This document shows, in pieces, positions 50,763-60,420 of a DNA stretch of 64,000 nucleotides (position 1 is the first letter of the stretch; each line of letters starts with the position of its first letter). Below the pieces are notes generated by a model, which made no database searches, was not told where the DNA came from, and saw only the letters and a list, made by a program, of their open reading frames with translations. The translations under genes and the position numbers were made by a program. Source of the DNA: Geoalkalibacter halelectricus (lineage in GTDB: Bacteria; Desulfobacterota; Desulfuromonadia; Desulfuromonadales; Geoalkalibacteraceae); the NCBI RefSeq assembly GCF_025263685.1, contig NZ_CP092109.1, positions 1,291,001 through 1,355,000 of the forward strand. The letters are read 5' to 3'.

Positions 50763-50999
50763 TCATTTCCGCCGATCACAATCCGGCCCGGCTTCGGCGG
50801 CACTCGCCGCGCGCGACCCGCGGTCGACGACCAGGGAGGCCGCCAGGCACAGCAGGCTCAGAATCATCAGTTCGCCCACATGCACGAAGACGTCGCGGGT
50901 GATCAGCAGGTCGACCCCCATGAGAAAAACTCCCGTGACGGCCAGCAAGATCGCCGCGCGCGGCCGGGTCAGCAGGTTTTTCACGCGTCGTGTTTTCAC
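50763..50999 (-). CDS. Small membrane protein downstream of the symporter (78 aa)
   Basis: Two hydrophobic segments (AAILLAVTGVFLMGVDLLIT and ELMILSLLCLAASLVV) between basic ends; the N terminus is MKTRRVKNLLTRPR. Its ATG overlaps the stop of the ActP-like gene by four bases, so it is translated with the symporter. The family is not recognised. It may be an accessory subunit of the transporter. Confidence 0.65.
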   Translation of the reverse strand: MKTRRVKNLLTRPRAAILLAVTGVFLMGVDLLITRDVFVHVGELMILSLLCLAASLVVDRGSRAASAAEAGPDCDRRK

Positions 51000-52714
51000 C
51001 GGCCGAGTTCTCCGGGGGAGCTTGTCGTGCCCGTCTGGGGGGCCGGCAGTTTGTGCAGTTTGCGCAGGACCTGGTAGCTGCGTTCCAGGGACGCGTCGCT
51101 GATTTTATCCTGGGTCAGATTGGAGACCAGGATGATGATGAGAAAAGCCAGCGGGCAGACGATCAGGGCCGAGGAGGTGGCCGGCAGGATGCCCGTGGCG
51201 GTGAAAGCCGGCACGTTGAGAATCCAGCCGAACATGGCCAGCAGGGTCATGGCCAAGCCGAAAGTCATGCCGGCCAGGGCACCGTACTTGTTGGCCCGCG
51301 AATACCAGACCGCGAGCACGCAGGCGGGAAAAATGGTATTGCCGGCAATGGCGAAGGCCATGGCGACGATCTGGGCGATGAGCGCGGGCGGGTTGAGGGC
51401 GATGAGGACCACGATTCCGCAGAGCACCGCGGTGAACACGCGTCCGACGAAGAGTTGCTGCTTGTCGGTGGAGTGGGGTCGGAAGACGGTGGCGTACCAG
51501 TCGTGGGCGACGGCCGAGGCGCCGGCCACCAGCAGACCGGCGACGGTGGAGATGCCGGCAGCCATGGCGCCGGCGGCGAGATAGCCGATGAAGGCGATGC
51601 CGAGATCGGCGCGCTCCGGGGCGGAGAGGATGATGACGTCGGCCACGGCGCGTCCGCCCAGGGGGTTCCAGAATTTGCCCAGGGCCGCGTAGACCGGCGA
51701 CGACCAGTACAGCAGCCCGATGAAGAACAACCCCCAAAGTACGCTGCGGCGGGCCGTGTCTTCGTTCTTCACCGTGTAGAAGCGGATCATGATGTGCGGC
51801 AGACCCGCGGTGCCGACCATCAGGGTGAAGACCAGGGCGATGAAGTGGTAGATGGTGCCGCCCGTGCCCCAGGGCAGGTAGGCCTTGGTGGCTTTCATCA
51901 ACTCCTCGCCCTCCAGGACACCGACGGCGGTGCGTCCCTCCATCAGGTCGGAGAGCAGGCGCCCGTACTCGAGCTGGGGCAGGATGCCAGCGCCGCCGGC
52001 TTTTTTCATCAAAATCCACAGGGGGATGAGAAACGCCGAAATCAGCACCACGTACTGGATCTGCTGGTTGCGGGTGACGCCCGCCATGCCCGAGATCAGC
52101 ATGTAGGCGAGTACCACACCGGCGGCGAAGAACACACTGGCGGCGTAGTTCATGCCGAAAATCCAGCCGCAGATCAGCCCGATGCCCTTGAACTGGGCGG
52201 TGGCGTAGGTAATGGCGATGATGACCGTGACCGTGGCGGCGAACAGGCGCACGCCGTGGGAGTCGAAACGGTCGCCGAGAAACTCGGGGATGGTGTATTT
52301 GCCAAAGCGCCGCAGTTGCGCCGCGAGCAGCACCAGCAGCAGCACGTAGCCGCCGGTCCAGCCGATGATGTAGCCCAGGCCGAACCAGCCCTGCAGGTAA
52401 AGTAGGCCGGCCACCCCCATGAAGGAGGCCGCCGACATCCAATCCGAGGCGATTGCGGCGCCGTTGCCGTATTTACCGATGCCCTGACCGGCGACCCAGT
52501 AGCCCGAGGTGGTGGAGACGCGCGAGAGAAAGCCCACGCCCACATAGACCGCCATAAGGGTCACCATGATGAGGGCGGGGATGTCCTTGAAGCCCGGTTC
52601 GAGCTGAAAAATCTCTTCCCCGGCACGCCCGGCCTCCTGTGCCAGACCCACGGAGGCCGCCAGGCAGACCATCAGCAACGCGGCTGTGCCGGTCGTCAGT
52701 GTTTTCTTGCCCAT
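50996..52714 (-). CDS. Sodium:solute symporter, ActP-like (acetate/monocarboxylate)
   Basis: A 572-residue SSS-family transporter with about 13 membrane spans, many Gly/Ala-rich: IASDWMSAASFMGVAGLLY, YTIPEFLGDRFDSHGV, GTAGLPHIMIRFYTVKNEDT. These are typical of ActP and its relatives, which take up acetate or similar acids with Na+. The start at 52714 has AGGAGG at good distance. The preceding DUF4212 gene (52738-53043) encodes the usual small partner. The substrate is inferred from family: acetate or another short-chain carboxylate. Confidence 0.88.
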   Translation of the reverse strand: MGKKTLTTGTAALLMVCLAASVGLAQEAGRAGEEIFQLEPGFKDIPALIMVTLMAVYVGVGFLSRVSTTSGYWVAGQGIGKYGNGAAIASDWMSAASFMGVAGLLYLQGWFGLGYIIGWTGGYVLLLVLLAAQLRRFGKYTIPEFLGDRFDSHGVRLFAATVTVIIAITYATAQFKGIGLICGWIFGMNYAASVFFAAGVVLAYMLISGMAGVTRNQQIQYVVLISAFLIPLWILMKKAGGAGILPQLEYGRLLSDLMEGRTAVGVLEGEELMKATKAYLPWGTGGTIYHFIALVFTLMVGTAGLPHIMIRFYTVKNEDTARRSVLWGLFFIGLLYWSSPVYAALGKFWNPLGGRAVADVIILSAPERADLGIAFIGYLAAGAMAAGISTVAGLLVAGASAVAHDWYATVFRPHSTDKQQLFVGRVFTAVLCGIVVLIALNPPALIAQIVAMAFAIAGNTIFPACVLAVWYSRANKYGALAGMTFGLAMTLLAMFGWILNVPAFTATGILPATSSALIVCPLAFLIIILVSNLTQDKISDASLERSYQVLRKLHKLPAPQTGTTSSPGELGR

Positions 52715-52737
52715 GATATAAAGACCTCCTGGCCTCA

Positions 52738-53043
52738 TCAAAATTTAGTGACTTTTTTGTCCCACAAAATGCAATAGAGCTTGCACAGCAGCACATAGCC
52801 GATGGTGCAGCCCTGGGCAATCAACCAGTAGTGCAGGGGAAAGCCGAGGAAGCGGGCCTCGGTGATGAAGGAGCGGCCCAGTCCCTCGGGGTCTCCGAGT
52901 CCGGCGATCCAGATAAGCAGGGGCAGGCCGAAGCTGAGCAGGGCCCAAATAATGAGGATGGTGGCGGCGATGGACACTTCCGCCTTCATGTTCTTGGTGG
53001 ACGGGGCGAAAAAATTGACCGATACCCTGGATTTGTCCGTCAT
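52738..53043 (-). CDS. DUF4212 small symporter subunit (101 aa)
   Basis: A protein with two membrane helices (VSIAATILIIWALLSFGLPL and HYWLIAQGCTIGYVLLCKLY) matching DUF4212, the small subunit next to ActP-type sodium:solute symporters. It ends 24 bases before the symporter ATG. The pair is typical of Desulfuromonadales and many other Proteobacteria. No strong promoter was recognised in the 260 bases between it and the divergent ubiE gene. Confidence 0.9.
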   Translation of the reverse strand: MTDKSRVSVNFFAPSTKNMKAEVSIAATILIIWALLSFGLPLLIWIAGLGDPEGLGRSFITEARFLGFPLHYWLIAQGCTIGYVLLCKLYCILWDKKVTKF

Positions 53044-53303
53044 GGGCCAGTAGCCTCCCGTAAATACGAAGTCCTGAGCGTGTTAGACCTTACCCTTATT
53101 TGGGTCTTCGCGCAAACCATCCCGAGGAGATTTTCCCCGCGCGGCACCCTGACGGCCAGACGCGAAGAGGAAAAATTCTGGCGCCGGTGGACGGCTTGTG
53201 CTAATAACAGGGGCCTTCGACGACAAGGAAAACGCGCGGCCGCTTGTTCACACTTATTCAGGGCTGAGGGGGCTCGCGCGATTCATTGAGTGAGGAACTC
53301 CCT

Positions 53304-54017
53304 ATGTCCCAACTCTCCGATAAGGGGCGCCGCATCCGCGAGATGTTTGACGGCATCGCCCCGCGCTACGATTTGCTCAATCGCCTGCTCAGCCTGGGGA
53401 TCGACCGCCGCTGGCGTACCTTCGCCGTGGCGCGGCTGCAGATTCCCGCCAACGGCCGGGTGCTCGACATCGCTACGGGCACTGGGGATGTCGCCTTGGA
53501 AGTCGCGCGACAGACCCCCCCCTCGGTGCGCATCGTCGGTGAGGATTTCACCCAGGGCATGTTGGTGCGTGGTCGCGACAAGATCGCTGCATCGGCCTAT
53601 GCCGATCGCATCGATCTGGTCAATGCCCCCTGTGAAGCCATTCCCCATCCCAGTGACTGTTTTGATGGAGTCACCATCGCTTTTGGGATCCGCAACGTGG
53701 TGGATCGCCCGGCCGGCCTGCGCGAGATGTGCCGGGTGCTCAAACCCGGTGGGCGCGCCGTGATTCTTGAATTTTCCAATCCCCGCAGTCGCGTGTTTCG
53801 CGAAGTCTACTACTTTTATTTCCGCCGCCTGCTGCCCTTTATCGGTGGACTGCTCTCGCGCCGCAGCGCCTATCAGTACCTGCCAGATTCCGTTCTCGAA
53901 TTTCCCAGTCAGGAGCAGTTTTGCGCCCTGATGGCCGAGGCCGGCTTCGTCAATATCCGCCACCACGACCGCACCGGCGGCATCGTTACCGTTTACGTGG
54001 GGGAAAAGCCGCGCTGA
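53304..54017 (+). CDS. ubiE: Demethylmenaquinone / ubiquinone-type C-methyltransferase
   Basis: A 237-residue SAM-dependent methyltransferase: IREMFDGIAPRYDLLNRLLS, VLDIATGTGDVALEVARQ (SAM motif I), AFGIRNVVDRPAGLREMCRV, and YQYLPDSVLEFPSQEQFCAL. It methylates demethylmenaquinone in menaquinone synthesis; the menaquinone role is inferred from the organism type. The ATG at 53304 follows GAGGA; the longer frame from TTG at 53286 is not used. It is convergent with the AsmA-like gene 27 bases on. Confidence 0.93.
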   Translation: MSQLSDKGRRIREMFDGIAPRYDLLNRLLSLGIDRRWRTFAVARLQIPANGRVLDIATGTGDVALEVARQTPPSVRIVGEDFTQGMLVRGRDKIAASAYADRIDLVNAPCEAIPHPSDCFDGVTIAFGIRNVVDRPAGLREMCRVLKPGGRAVILEFSNPRSRVFREVYYFYFRRLLPFIGGLLSRRSAYQYLPDSVLEFPSQEQFCALMAEAGFVNIRHHDRTGGIVTVYVGEKPR

Positions 54018-54044
54018 TCGCGACCCGCATTCCGGGTGACGCGC

Positions 54045-57000
54045 TCAAGGCTCCTGCGCACCGGCGTCCTCTTCCAAAGTCAGTGCCCGCTCGAAATCGG
54101 AGATCATTTTTCCCGGCAGGCCGAGAACTCTGCGGAAGATGCCGAACACCTTCTCCGAGAGAGAGGTGATGGGCACCGCCACGACGTTCGGTTCGCTGCG
54201 CGGCCCCTGAATTTTGAAGTGCGCGGTCACCAAGGCCTGCTCCTCGCCGGCCAGCAGCCAGCCGGCGATGGGGATGCGGGTGACGATCTTGTCGACGGTG
54301 CGTAGCGGCTTGACGCCGAGTACCGCGTCGATGGTGTCCGCGCCCAAATCGACCTCTCCCACCAGGGAGAGGTTCATGGCATGGCTGTCGATGAACAGGC
54401 TTTCCGTGCTCAGGCGACCGTCGCGCAGCAGCACGTCGGCACTCAGCTTGTTGAAGGGCATACCCTCGCGCGACATGTCGGGCAGCCGAAAAGTGAAAAT
54501 CTGCGAGACGTTGAGCAGCGAAAAAATTTTTGACAGCACCGGAAACCGGTACAGGGTGCCCTCGCGGACCTCGAAATTCAGGCCGCCGCGCGCGCTCGGC
54601 CAAAAATTGTCCCCCTCGCCCTCCATGTAGAAGGCGCCGCGCAGTTTGCCGCTGACCAGGCCGCGTAATTGGGTCTGGGAACGGTAGAGCGCCTCGGCGT
54701 CAGCCTCCAGCACCGATCCCGATACCACCAGCAACGGTGGGCTCTGCGCCCGCCGCCCCGCCCAGACGACCCGGCCGACATAGTAGCCGGGGTCAAGAGA
54801 GGCGCGCAGCGGGTAGATGTCGAGCACCCGGTTGTGATAGTGAATCACCGCCTGGCCGTCGACGAAGTCAAGGTTGTGGAAGCGACCGCGATCCGCCCTG
54901 ACCTCGATGCGCACCCGCATCCGGCCTTCAGTTTCCGGTTGCTCGGCCTGGGCTTCACTTTCTTCCGGGGGATGACGGAAAAATGCCAGGATTTCATCAA
55001 CGTTGCCGTATTCGGCGGCGATGTTGAGTTCGACCTTCGGGGGGCTGAAACTGCTGACGGCGCCTGTCACCAGGGCGCGGGTGCCGCCCTGGGTGCGGGC
55101 GGATAGGGCGTCGAAGACGACCTGCCGGCGATCGATGAGCATGCGCCCGGCGACGCTCTCCAGCCGCCCCTCCTCGCCGGGGAAGATCAGATCCTGGGGG
55201 CGCAGGTCGCGTCCTTCGAGATGGATTTCAATCTGCGGGTCGTTGAGATCCGCGATCCGGGCGTGCAGTTGCAGGTTGGATTCGCCCAGACGCGCCTGCA
55301 TCTCTGGAATGCGCACCTCGGTTCCCGAGAGCAGAATGCGGCCCCGGGCCTGGTTGAGGTCCCCGACGATGCCGGCAAGGCTCGCGCTGCCCCCTTGCAG
55401 GTCGAACTCCCCCGTGCGGCGAGTGATTTCCCCCGCGCTTGCCGCCAGCTCAAGGGTTCCGGCGAGTTTGCCTCCCAGTTGGGCGCGCTCCAGGGAGGGT
55501 GCCAGTTCCCGCAGGGCGGCAAGGTCGGTTTCGTGCAGCCTCGCGGTCAGGGCAAAGGAGCGGGCGGGGTCGGTTTCCATGCGGCCCTTGAGGTCCAGAG
55601 TGATGGGACCAAGCTGGATCAGGGCTTGATCGATGACTAAATTTGGCGCCTGCCAGCGGCACGCGGCATTCAGGCGTGCGGGCCGGCCCGTTTTTTTCTC
55701 CAGGTGCTCGCCGATGTTCAGGCGGGTCTCGCTCAGGTCGGCATCCACGGCCAGGTCCGGCTGATCGCGGCGGCCGCTGAGGGCGACCTGCACATGGAGC
55801 GGACCTGCGGCACTAAAATCGGCGGGCAGGGTGGGAATCAGACCGGTCAATTTGTCGGCCGTGAAGCGACTATCCATTTTCAGGGACAATTGCTCATCGG
55901 GCTGGAAGGGCGAGCTCACAAATCCGCTGATGGTGAGGGGGACCTCCTGCCAGGTCAGGCGGCCTGCCACCACTTCGAGGCGCTCCTGAGCCAGTGTCAG
56001 GTGCAGATTTGCCTCGCGGATGGGCCCTTGGGGCGGATCCAGGCGCATATCGGAGATCTTGAGATCCAGTTCCTGGACGGAGCCCCTGGCTTGTCCCTGG
56101 TCCGATCCCTCGGGTGCCGGTTCGTGGGCGAAGCTCAGGTAGCGCAGATGCAGGCTGCCCCCGACAGGCTTAAATTTTTCAATGGACGGGGCGAGATCGG
56201 GGCGAAAGGCGTACAACCAGGGGAGAAATTCCCTGACGTCCATGGACGAAGCCGAGAGGTGGCCGCGCAGCCTCAGGGGCTGGTGTCCGCCGGCGATGCC
56301 CACCGGGCCCTCAAGGGCCCAGTGATTGAGTTTGGCCTGATGCACAATCAGCCACCAGTCGCCCTCTTTGACCTGCCAGGCGGCCTGGGCTTCCAGGGCG
56401 CTTAGGGGCAAAATTCGTCCCGCTCGGAATATTTCCAGGTCAGAGCCGGCCAGGCGCGCTTCGAGGTGCAATCCCGCCGCGGCTTGGCCCCTGAGGAGCA
56501 GATCGAGGTCTGCGAAACCGGACAGATCAGTCTGCGCATCCAGTTCGCGGAGGTGCAAAGGCAGCTCTTGCCCTGCCAGATCGGTGATGCGTGCCTGGGC
56601 CTCCACCTGCCAATGCGGCCAGTCGCGCAGATCCTGGGCGGGAGTCAGGTGACCGCTCAGGTTCAGTTTTGCGGGATGGACCTCTTGTACGATTTCGGCG
56701 CTGAGGGCAAAGGACAGGTTGCTCGCCGCGGCCAGATGTTTGATCTCCGCGTTGAGATTTTGCACCGTTTTGGGTCCAGCCTCTGCCCCGTCGCGCCAGG
56801 TGAGTCGTCCGTCGCGTACCCGAAGGTTGTTGAGCTCGAATCCCGCGGGCCAGAGGATGGCTTCCTGCTGGTCTTCGCCTGAGGGCACGAAGCTTAAGTC
56901 GATGTTCGGGCGGGTCAGTTCCGCGGTGCTGATGGAGATCCTGCGTTGCAGCAGGGGACGAAATTCCAGGTGCAGATAGAGATGTTCGGCGGTCGCGTGG

Positions 57001-57236
57001 AGATCCGTCCCCGTCGCGCCGATGCGCACCTCGCGAAAATCAAGGGCCACCCCCCGGTGCAGGGTCAGGCGCGCGTCACTAATGCTGACCGGGTGGTCCA
57101 GGGCGCGGCTGAGTTCCTGCTCCAGCCGTTCGCGATATCTGTTGAGGTCGAAGGTGTATACGAAGAGCGCCAGAGCGAGACCGGCCGTCAGCAACAGCAG
57201 GCAGACCAGGGCGATAATGGGATGGCGACGGATCAT
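54045..57236 (-). CDS. AsmA-like envelope protein (1063 aa)
   Basis: One N-terminal membrane helix (IIALVCLLLLTAGLALALFV) anchors a long periplasmic part rich in beta strands. N-terminal RYRERLEQELSRALDHPVSI is the AsmA start. Near the C terminus come DMSREGMPFNKLSADVLLRD and SLVGEVDLGADTIDAVLGVK, the AsmA_2 and DUF3971-like pattern. AsmA-like proteins (TamB, YhdP) are thought to bridge inner and outer membranes and carry phospholipid, which would complement the Mla operon. From the ATG at 57236 the helix is at the start; an extra 60 residues upstream would run through an intergenic repeat and are not credible. Confidence 0.85.
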   Translation of the reverse strand: MIRRHPIIALVCLLLLTAGLALALFVYTFDLNRYRERLEQELSRALDHPVSISDARLTLHRGVALDFREVRIGATGTDLHATAEHLYLHLEFRPLLQRRISISTAELTRPNIDLSFVPSGEDQQEAILWPAGFELNNLRVRDGRLTWRDGAEAGPKTVQNLNAEIKHLAAASNLSFALSAEIVQEVHPAKLNLSGHLTPAQDLRDWPHWQVEAQARITDLAGQELPLHLRELDAQTDLSGFADLDLLLRGQAAAGLHLEARLAGSDLEIFRAGRILPLSALEAQAAWQVKEGDWWLIVHQAKLNHWALEGPVGIAGGHQPLRLRGHLSASSMDVREFLPWLYAFRPDLAPSIEKFKPVGGSLHLRYLSFAHEPAPEGSDQGQARGSVQELDLKISDMRLDPPQGPIREANLHLTLAQERLEVVAGRLTWQEVPLTISGFVSSPFQPDEQLSLKMDSRFTADKLTGLIPTLPADFSAAGPLHVQVALSGRRDQPDLAVDADLSETRLNIGEHLEKKTGRPARLNAACRWQAPNLVIDQALIQLGPITLDLKGRMETDPARSFALTARLHETDLAALRELAPSLERAQLGGKLAGTLELAASAGEITRRTGEFDLQGGSASLAGIVGDLNQARGRILLSGTEVRIPEMQARLGESNLQLHARIADLNDPQIEIHLEGRDLRPQDLIFPGEEGRLESVAGRMLIDRRQVVFDALSARTQGGTRALVTGAVSSFSPPKVELNIAAEYGNVDEILAFFRHPPEESEAQAEQPETEGRMRVRIEVRADRGRFHNLDFVDGQAVIHYHNRVLDIYPLRASLDPGYYVGRVVWAGRRAQSPPLLVVSGSVLEADAEALYRSQTQLRGLVSGKLRGAFYMEGEGDNFWPSARGGLNFEVREGTLYRFPVLSKIFSLLNVSQIFTFRLPDMSREGMPFNKLSADVLLRDGRLSTESLFIDSHAMNLSLVGEVDLGADTIDAVLGVKPLRTVDKIVTRIPIAGWLLAGEEQALVTAHFKIQGPRSEPNVVAVPITSLSEKVFGIFRRVLGLPGKMISDFERALTLEEDAGAQEP

Positions 57237-57297
57237 GGTGACCTTAGGGGGCGCTGTCCGCTGGCCCGGTTTCACATTCAATCTGCAACTTTTCAGT

Positions 57298-57411
57298 CTG
57301 GGGTCGCAGCCCCCATGACAAGGGGCGCTTTTCGCCGTCCCTGGCCGCTTGTTTGGCGCCATCCCTGGCGCCAGACAACCTCGCCATGGGGGCTGCAACC
57401 CCACACTGGGT
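57298..57411 (+). repeat. Dispersed intergenic repeat, copy 2
   Basis: The second copy of the element at 50511-50622. It starts ctggggtcgcagcccccatg, and the opposite end reads catgggggctgcaaccccac, so the two ends are inverted repeats of each other. The middle carries tggcgccatccctggcgcca. It lies between the AsmA-like gene and the RluA-family gene. Confidence 0.8.
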
Positions 57412-57437
57412 GACAAGATATTTCAATCTTAGCATGA

Positions 57438-58319
57438 TCACTCCCCCGGCGGCAGCCGCAGGCGGCTCAGGGCGGCATGAAAATGTTCGGGCAGGGGGGC
57501 ACTGATGCGGCGCGGAACATCATCCCAGGGGGTAACGAAGGCAAGCTCACGACAATGTAGGAAGAAGTGATCCGCCCCCCGGCTTCCTGGGGCGCCGTAG
57601 CGCCGGTCACCCACCAGGGGGTGCCCAAAGGCCGCCAAGTGACGCCGGATCTGGTGGGTGCGCCCGGTTTCCAGGCGTAACTCCACCAAGGAGAGACTCC
57701 CGTCGCTGCTTAAAAAGCGGTAACCGGTGGCGGCATCCTTGATTTTGCCTTTGGCCGCCAGCGGGGAATCGAGCAGGCCGCTGCCCCGCCCTGCGCCGTG
57801 AACCAGCGCCAGGTAGATTTTCTGCGCCGCCCCGGCCATGAACATTTTGCCCAGGGCGCCGGTGGCGGAGCGCTCCTTGCCGAGCAGCAATACGCCGGAG
57901 GTGCCGCGGTCGAGGCGATGAACGGGCGCCGGGTGGGTGTTCTCGCCCCGGTACTCATACAGCCGCGCCAGCCGCAGCAGCAGATTGTCGTCTTCATGCC
58001 CCTGGCCACGGTGAACGGCAAGTCCGGCCAGCTTGTCGACGATCAAAAGCTGCGGCGTTTCCCAGAGAACCCTGACCCCCAGGGCCGCGCCAGCTTCCAG
58101 CAGTTCCCCAATGCGCGCGCTCTCGGGCAGGTGCAGGCAGTGTCCCGGCCGCACCAGGTCCTGCTCCCGCACCGATGCTGCCCCGCACATTACCTTGCGC
58201 CGTCGCAACAACTGACGCAGGTAGGCAAGAGGCGCGGCGGGCAGGCGGCAGCGTAAAAATTCCAGGGCGTTGAGGCCCTGTTCATGTTCGTGGGGAGTCC
58301 AAGTGGGCATGGCGCGCAT
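57438..58319 (-). CDS. RluA-family pseudouridine synthase
   Basis: A 293-residue synthase with an S4-like N-terminal part (LAYLRQLLRRRKVMCGAASV) and the catalytic motif PAPVHRLDRGTSGVLLLGKE, with the active Asp. GRTHQIRRHLAAFGHPLVGD follows. It isomerises uridines in rRNA or tRNA; which position is not known. Starts considered: ATG 58319 with GGGGG upstream (chosen), and ATG 58310. Confidence 0.9.
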   Translation of the reverse strand: MRAMPTWTPHEHEQGLNALEFLRCRLPAAPLAYLRQLLRRRKVMCGAASVREQDLVRPGHCLHLPESARIGELLEAGAALGVRVLWETPQLLIVDKLAGLAVHRGQGHEDDNLLLRLARLYEYRGENTHPAPVHRLDRGTSGVLLLGKERSATGALGKMFMAGAAQKIYLALVHGAGRGSGLLDSPLAAKGKIKDAATGYRFLSSDGSLSLVELRLETGRTHQIRRHLAAFGHPLVGDRRYGAPGSRGADHFFLHCRELAFVTPWDDVPRRISAPLPEHFHAALSRLRLPPGE

Positions 58320-58442
58320 GATACCCCCAGGCGGGGCGACGGACAAGTTTTCTGTTGGGGGATAAAGTATCCTTTACATGGGGTTTCGCCGTTGCTACTA
58401 TCCCCGGCATTGCCTGCCGGCAGCAGGCTGATGGGAGTTGCC

Positions 58443-58802
58443 ATGCCGCTGAAAACCCTCTTGGCCGAAATCCTCCAGCACATCCCCGGATCCCTGGGCG
58501 CTGTCCTGGTGGACTGGGAAGGCGAGGCCGTTGAGCACGTCTCGCACATGGATGCGTTTGAACTCAAGCTCCTCGGTGCCCATCAGGGCATCATTCTCGA
58601 GAGCCTGCGGCGTGTCGCGCAGCGGCTGGACGGCTCGGATATCGATGAAGTGGTGGTGCATGCCCGCCGCCTGAACATCTTGATTGCCCCGGTTACGGGG
58701 GAATATTTTTTAGTCCTGACCCTTGACCGGGGGGCGCTGACGCCTCGCGCCCGCGCGGTGGTGCGCAACCACGCGCAGCGATTGCGGCGGGAAATTTGTT
58801 GA
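58443..58802 (+). CDS. Roadblock/LC7-family protein (MglB-like)
   Basis: A 119-residue protein (PLKTLLAEILQHIPGSLGAV, VDWEGEAVEHVSHMD, then a GEYFLVLTLDRGAL-like strand) matching the Roadblock/LC7 fold used as GTPase regulators such as MglB. There is no MglA-type GTPase beside it; FtsY, a different GTPase, follows. The ATG at 58443 has GGGAG upstream. A longer frame from 58284 overlaps the start of the RluA gene. Confidence 0.78.
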   Translation: MPLKTLLAEILQHIPGSLGAVLVDWEGEAVEHVSHMDAFELKLLGAHQGIILESLRRVAQRLDGSDIDEVVVHARRLNILIAPVTGEYFLVLTLDRGALTPRARAVVRNHAQRLRREIC

Positions 58803-58866
58803 GTCGGCGAGTCGCTGGATCGCGCCGATGCCGGGATTGAATGTGGGTGAAAAGGAGTTGTGGGGA

Positions 58867-60171
58867 ATGATGGAGTGGCTGGAACAATTGCTGGAAAATA
58901 TCGCTCTGCTGCTCGCCGATCTGGGGGTGCCGGAAGCCTATCTTGAGCTCGGAGCCCTGGGTTTGATTTACTTGACGGCAGTTGTTGCCGTCTTGCTGTT
59001 CATCCTGCTGTTGCTGGGCATCGTCCGTCGCCGCGCTCGCAAAAAGGCGCAAAAGCTTCCCGAGGAGGAATTGCCCGAGGGGGAACACGCCGAAGAGGAG
59101 CAACCATCGCCCGGCGAGGATGAGGAAGAAGCGCTCGAGGAAATAGCTCCGCCGCGCGAAGAGCCCATGCCACCGACGCCGCCGCAGCCGGTTGTGCCTC
59201 CAGTGGTGCCGACAGCCGAGGTGGAAGCACCCCGGCTCAGCCTCTTCGACCGCATGCGCCAGGGCCTGGCCAAGACTCAGGCCTCGCTGGTCGGCCGCAT
59301 CGACACCCTGCTGCGCGGCAGCAAAGCCATCGATGCGGATTTGCTGGAAGAACTCGAGGAGATCCTCATCACCGCCGACTTGGGCATGAAGACCACTCAA
59401 GATCTGGTCGGCGCCCTGCAGCAGCGCCTGCAGCGCAACGAATTGACGGATATGGAGACCCTGCGCCGCGCCCTGCAGGACGAGCTGACGGCGCGGCTGC
59501 GCCTCGAGGCTGCGCCCCTGGATTTAAGCGCGGCGGCGCCTTTTGTCATCATGGTGGTCGGTGTGAACGGCGTGGGCAAAACCACCACCATCGGCAAGCT
59601 GGCCCGCCAGTTCAAGGCGCAGGGAAAAAAGGTGGTCTTGGGTGCCGGTGACACCTTTCGCGCCGCTGCCGCCGAGCAGCTTGGAATTTGGGGTGAGCGC
59701 AGCGGGGTCGAGGTGATTCGCCACAAAGAAGGCGCCGATCCGGCCGCCGTGGCTTTCGACGCGGCCAAGGCGGCCCTGGCGCGCAAGGCCGATGTGCTGA
59801 TCCTAGATACGGCAGGGCGCCTGCACACCAAGGCCAACCTGATGGAAGAACTCAAAAAAGTGCGCCGGGTTTTGGGGCGCGAAATTCCCGGAGCCCCCCA
59901 CGAAACGCTGCTGGTTCTCGATGCGACCACCGGCCAGAACGCCCTGACCCAGGCGCGCCTGTTCAACGAGGCCGTGGAGGTCACCGGGATTGCCCTGACC
60001 AAGCTCGACGGCACCGCCAAGGGCGGCATCATCGTCGCCATCGGCAACGAGTTGGCCTTGCCGGTGCGCTACGTCGGGATCGGCGAAGGCGTGGAAGACC
60101 TTCGACCCTTCGATCCGGAGGTGTTTGTCGCGGCCCTGTTCAAAAAGAACGACGCTCATCTTGATTCTTGA
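58867..60171 (+). CDS. ftsY: Signal recognition particle receptor FtsY, with an N-terminal membrane helix
   Basis: A 434-residue SRP GTPase. G1 is [48 protein letters not shown], and [19 protein letters not shown] complete the NG domain. Residues 25-55 are a clear membrane helix ([20 protein letters not shown]) followed by a basic stop, then an acidic/proline A-domain linker. E. coli FtsY binds membrane by amphipathic helices; a true anchor is seen in some delta-proteobacteria. The start at 58867 follows AAGGAG; 58828 is an alternative. Confidence 0.95.
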   Translation: MMEWLEQLLENIALLLADLGVPEAYLELGALGLIYLTAVVAVLLFILLLLGIVRRRARKKAQKLPEEELPEGEHAEEEQPSPGEDEEEALEEIAPPREEPMPPTPPQPVVPPVVPTAEVEAPRLSLFDRMRQGLAKTQASLVGRIDTLLRGSKAIDADLLEELEEILITADLGMKTTQDLVGALQQRLQRNELTDMETLRRALQDELTARLRLEAAPLDLSAAAPFVIMVVGVNGVGKTTTIGKLARQFKAQGKKVVLGAGDTFRAAAAEQLGIWGERSGVEVIRHKEGADPAAVAFDAAKAALARKADVLILDTAGRLHTKANLMEELKKVRRVLGREIPGAPHETLLVLDATTGQNALTQARLFNEAVEVTGIALTKLDGTAKGGIIVAIGNELALPVRYVGIGEGVEDLRPFDPEVFVAALFKKNDAHLDS

Positions 60172-60228
60172 CTTTCCAGGTTCTTTTTGCCTAGCATTAA
60201 CCCTAAGTAGGAGTGCAAGAAGATTGCA

Positions 60229-60420
60229 ATGAATCTCAATACGCTGCTACAGCTTGAACAGCAGATCGATCGGCTTCTGGAGCGTAACCAGTCTCTTGAG
60301 CTGGAATGCCGGAAGCTGCGTGAGGAAAACGAAAACCATCTGAAGGAGCGCGAACGGTTTTGTCAGGAGCTGGACAGGATTCTGGCCAAGCTGGGGACGC
60401 CGGAACCGGGCAATCCCTGA
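60229..60420 (+). CDS. ZapB-like small coiled-coil protein (63 aa)
   Basis: All helical and coiled coil (LLQLEQQIDRLLERNQSLEL, ECRKLREENENHLKERERFC), as in ZapB, the partner of ZapA in division-ring organisation. Directly upstream of zapA, and its TGA overlaps the likely zapA start. The ATG at 60229 has GTAGGAG roughly 17 bases before it and GAAGA nearer. Confidence 0.78.
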   Translation: MNLNTLLQLEQQIDRLLERNQSLELECRKLREENENHLKERERFCQELDRILAKLGTPEPGNP

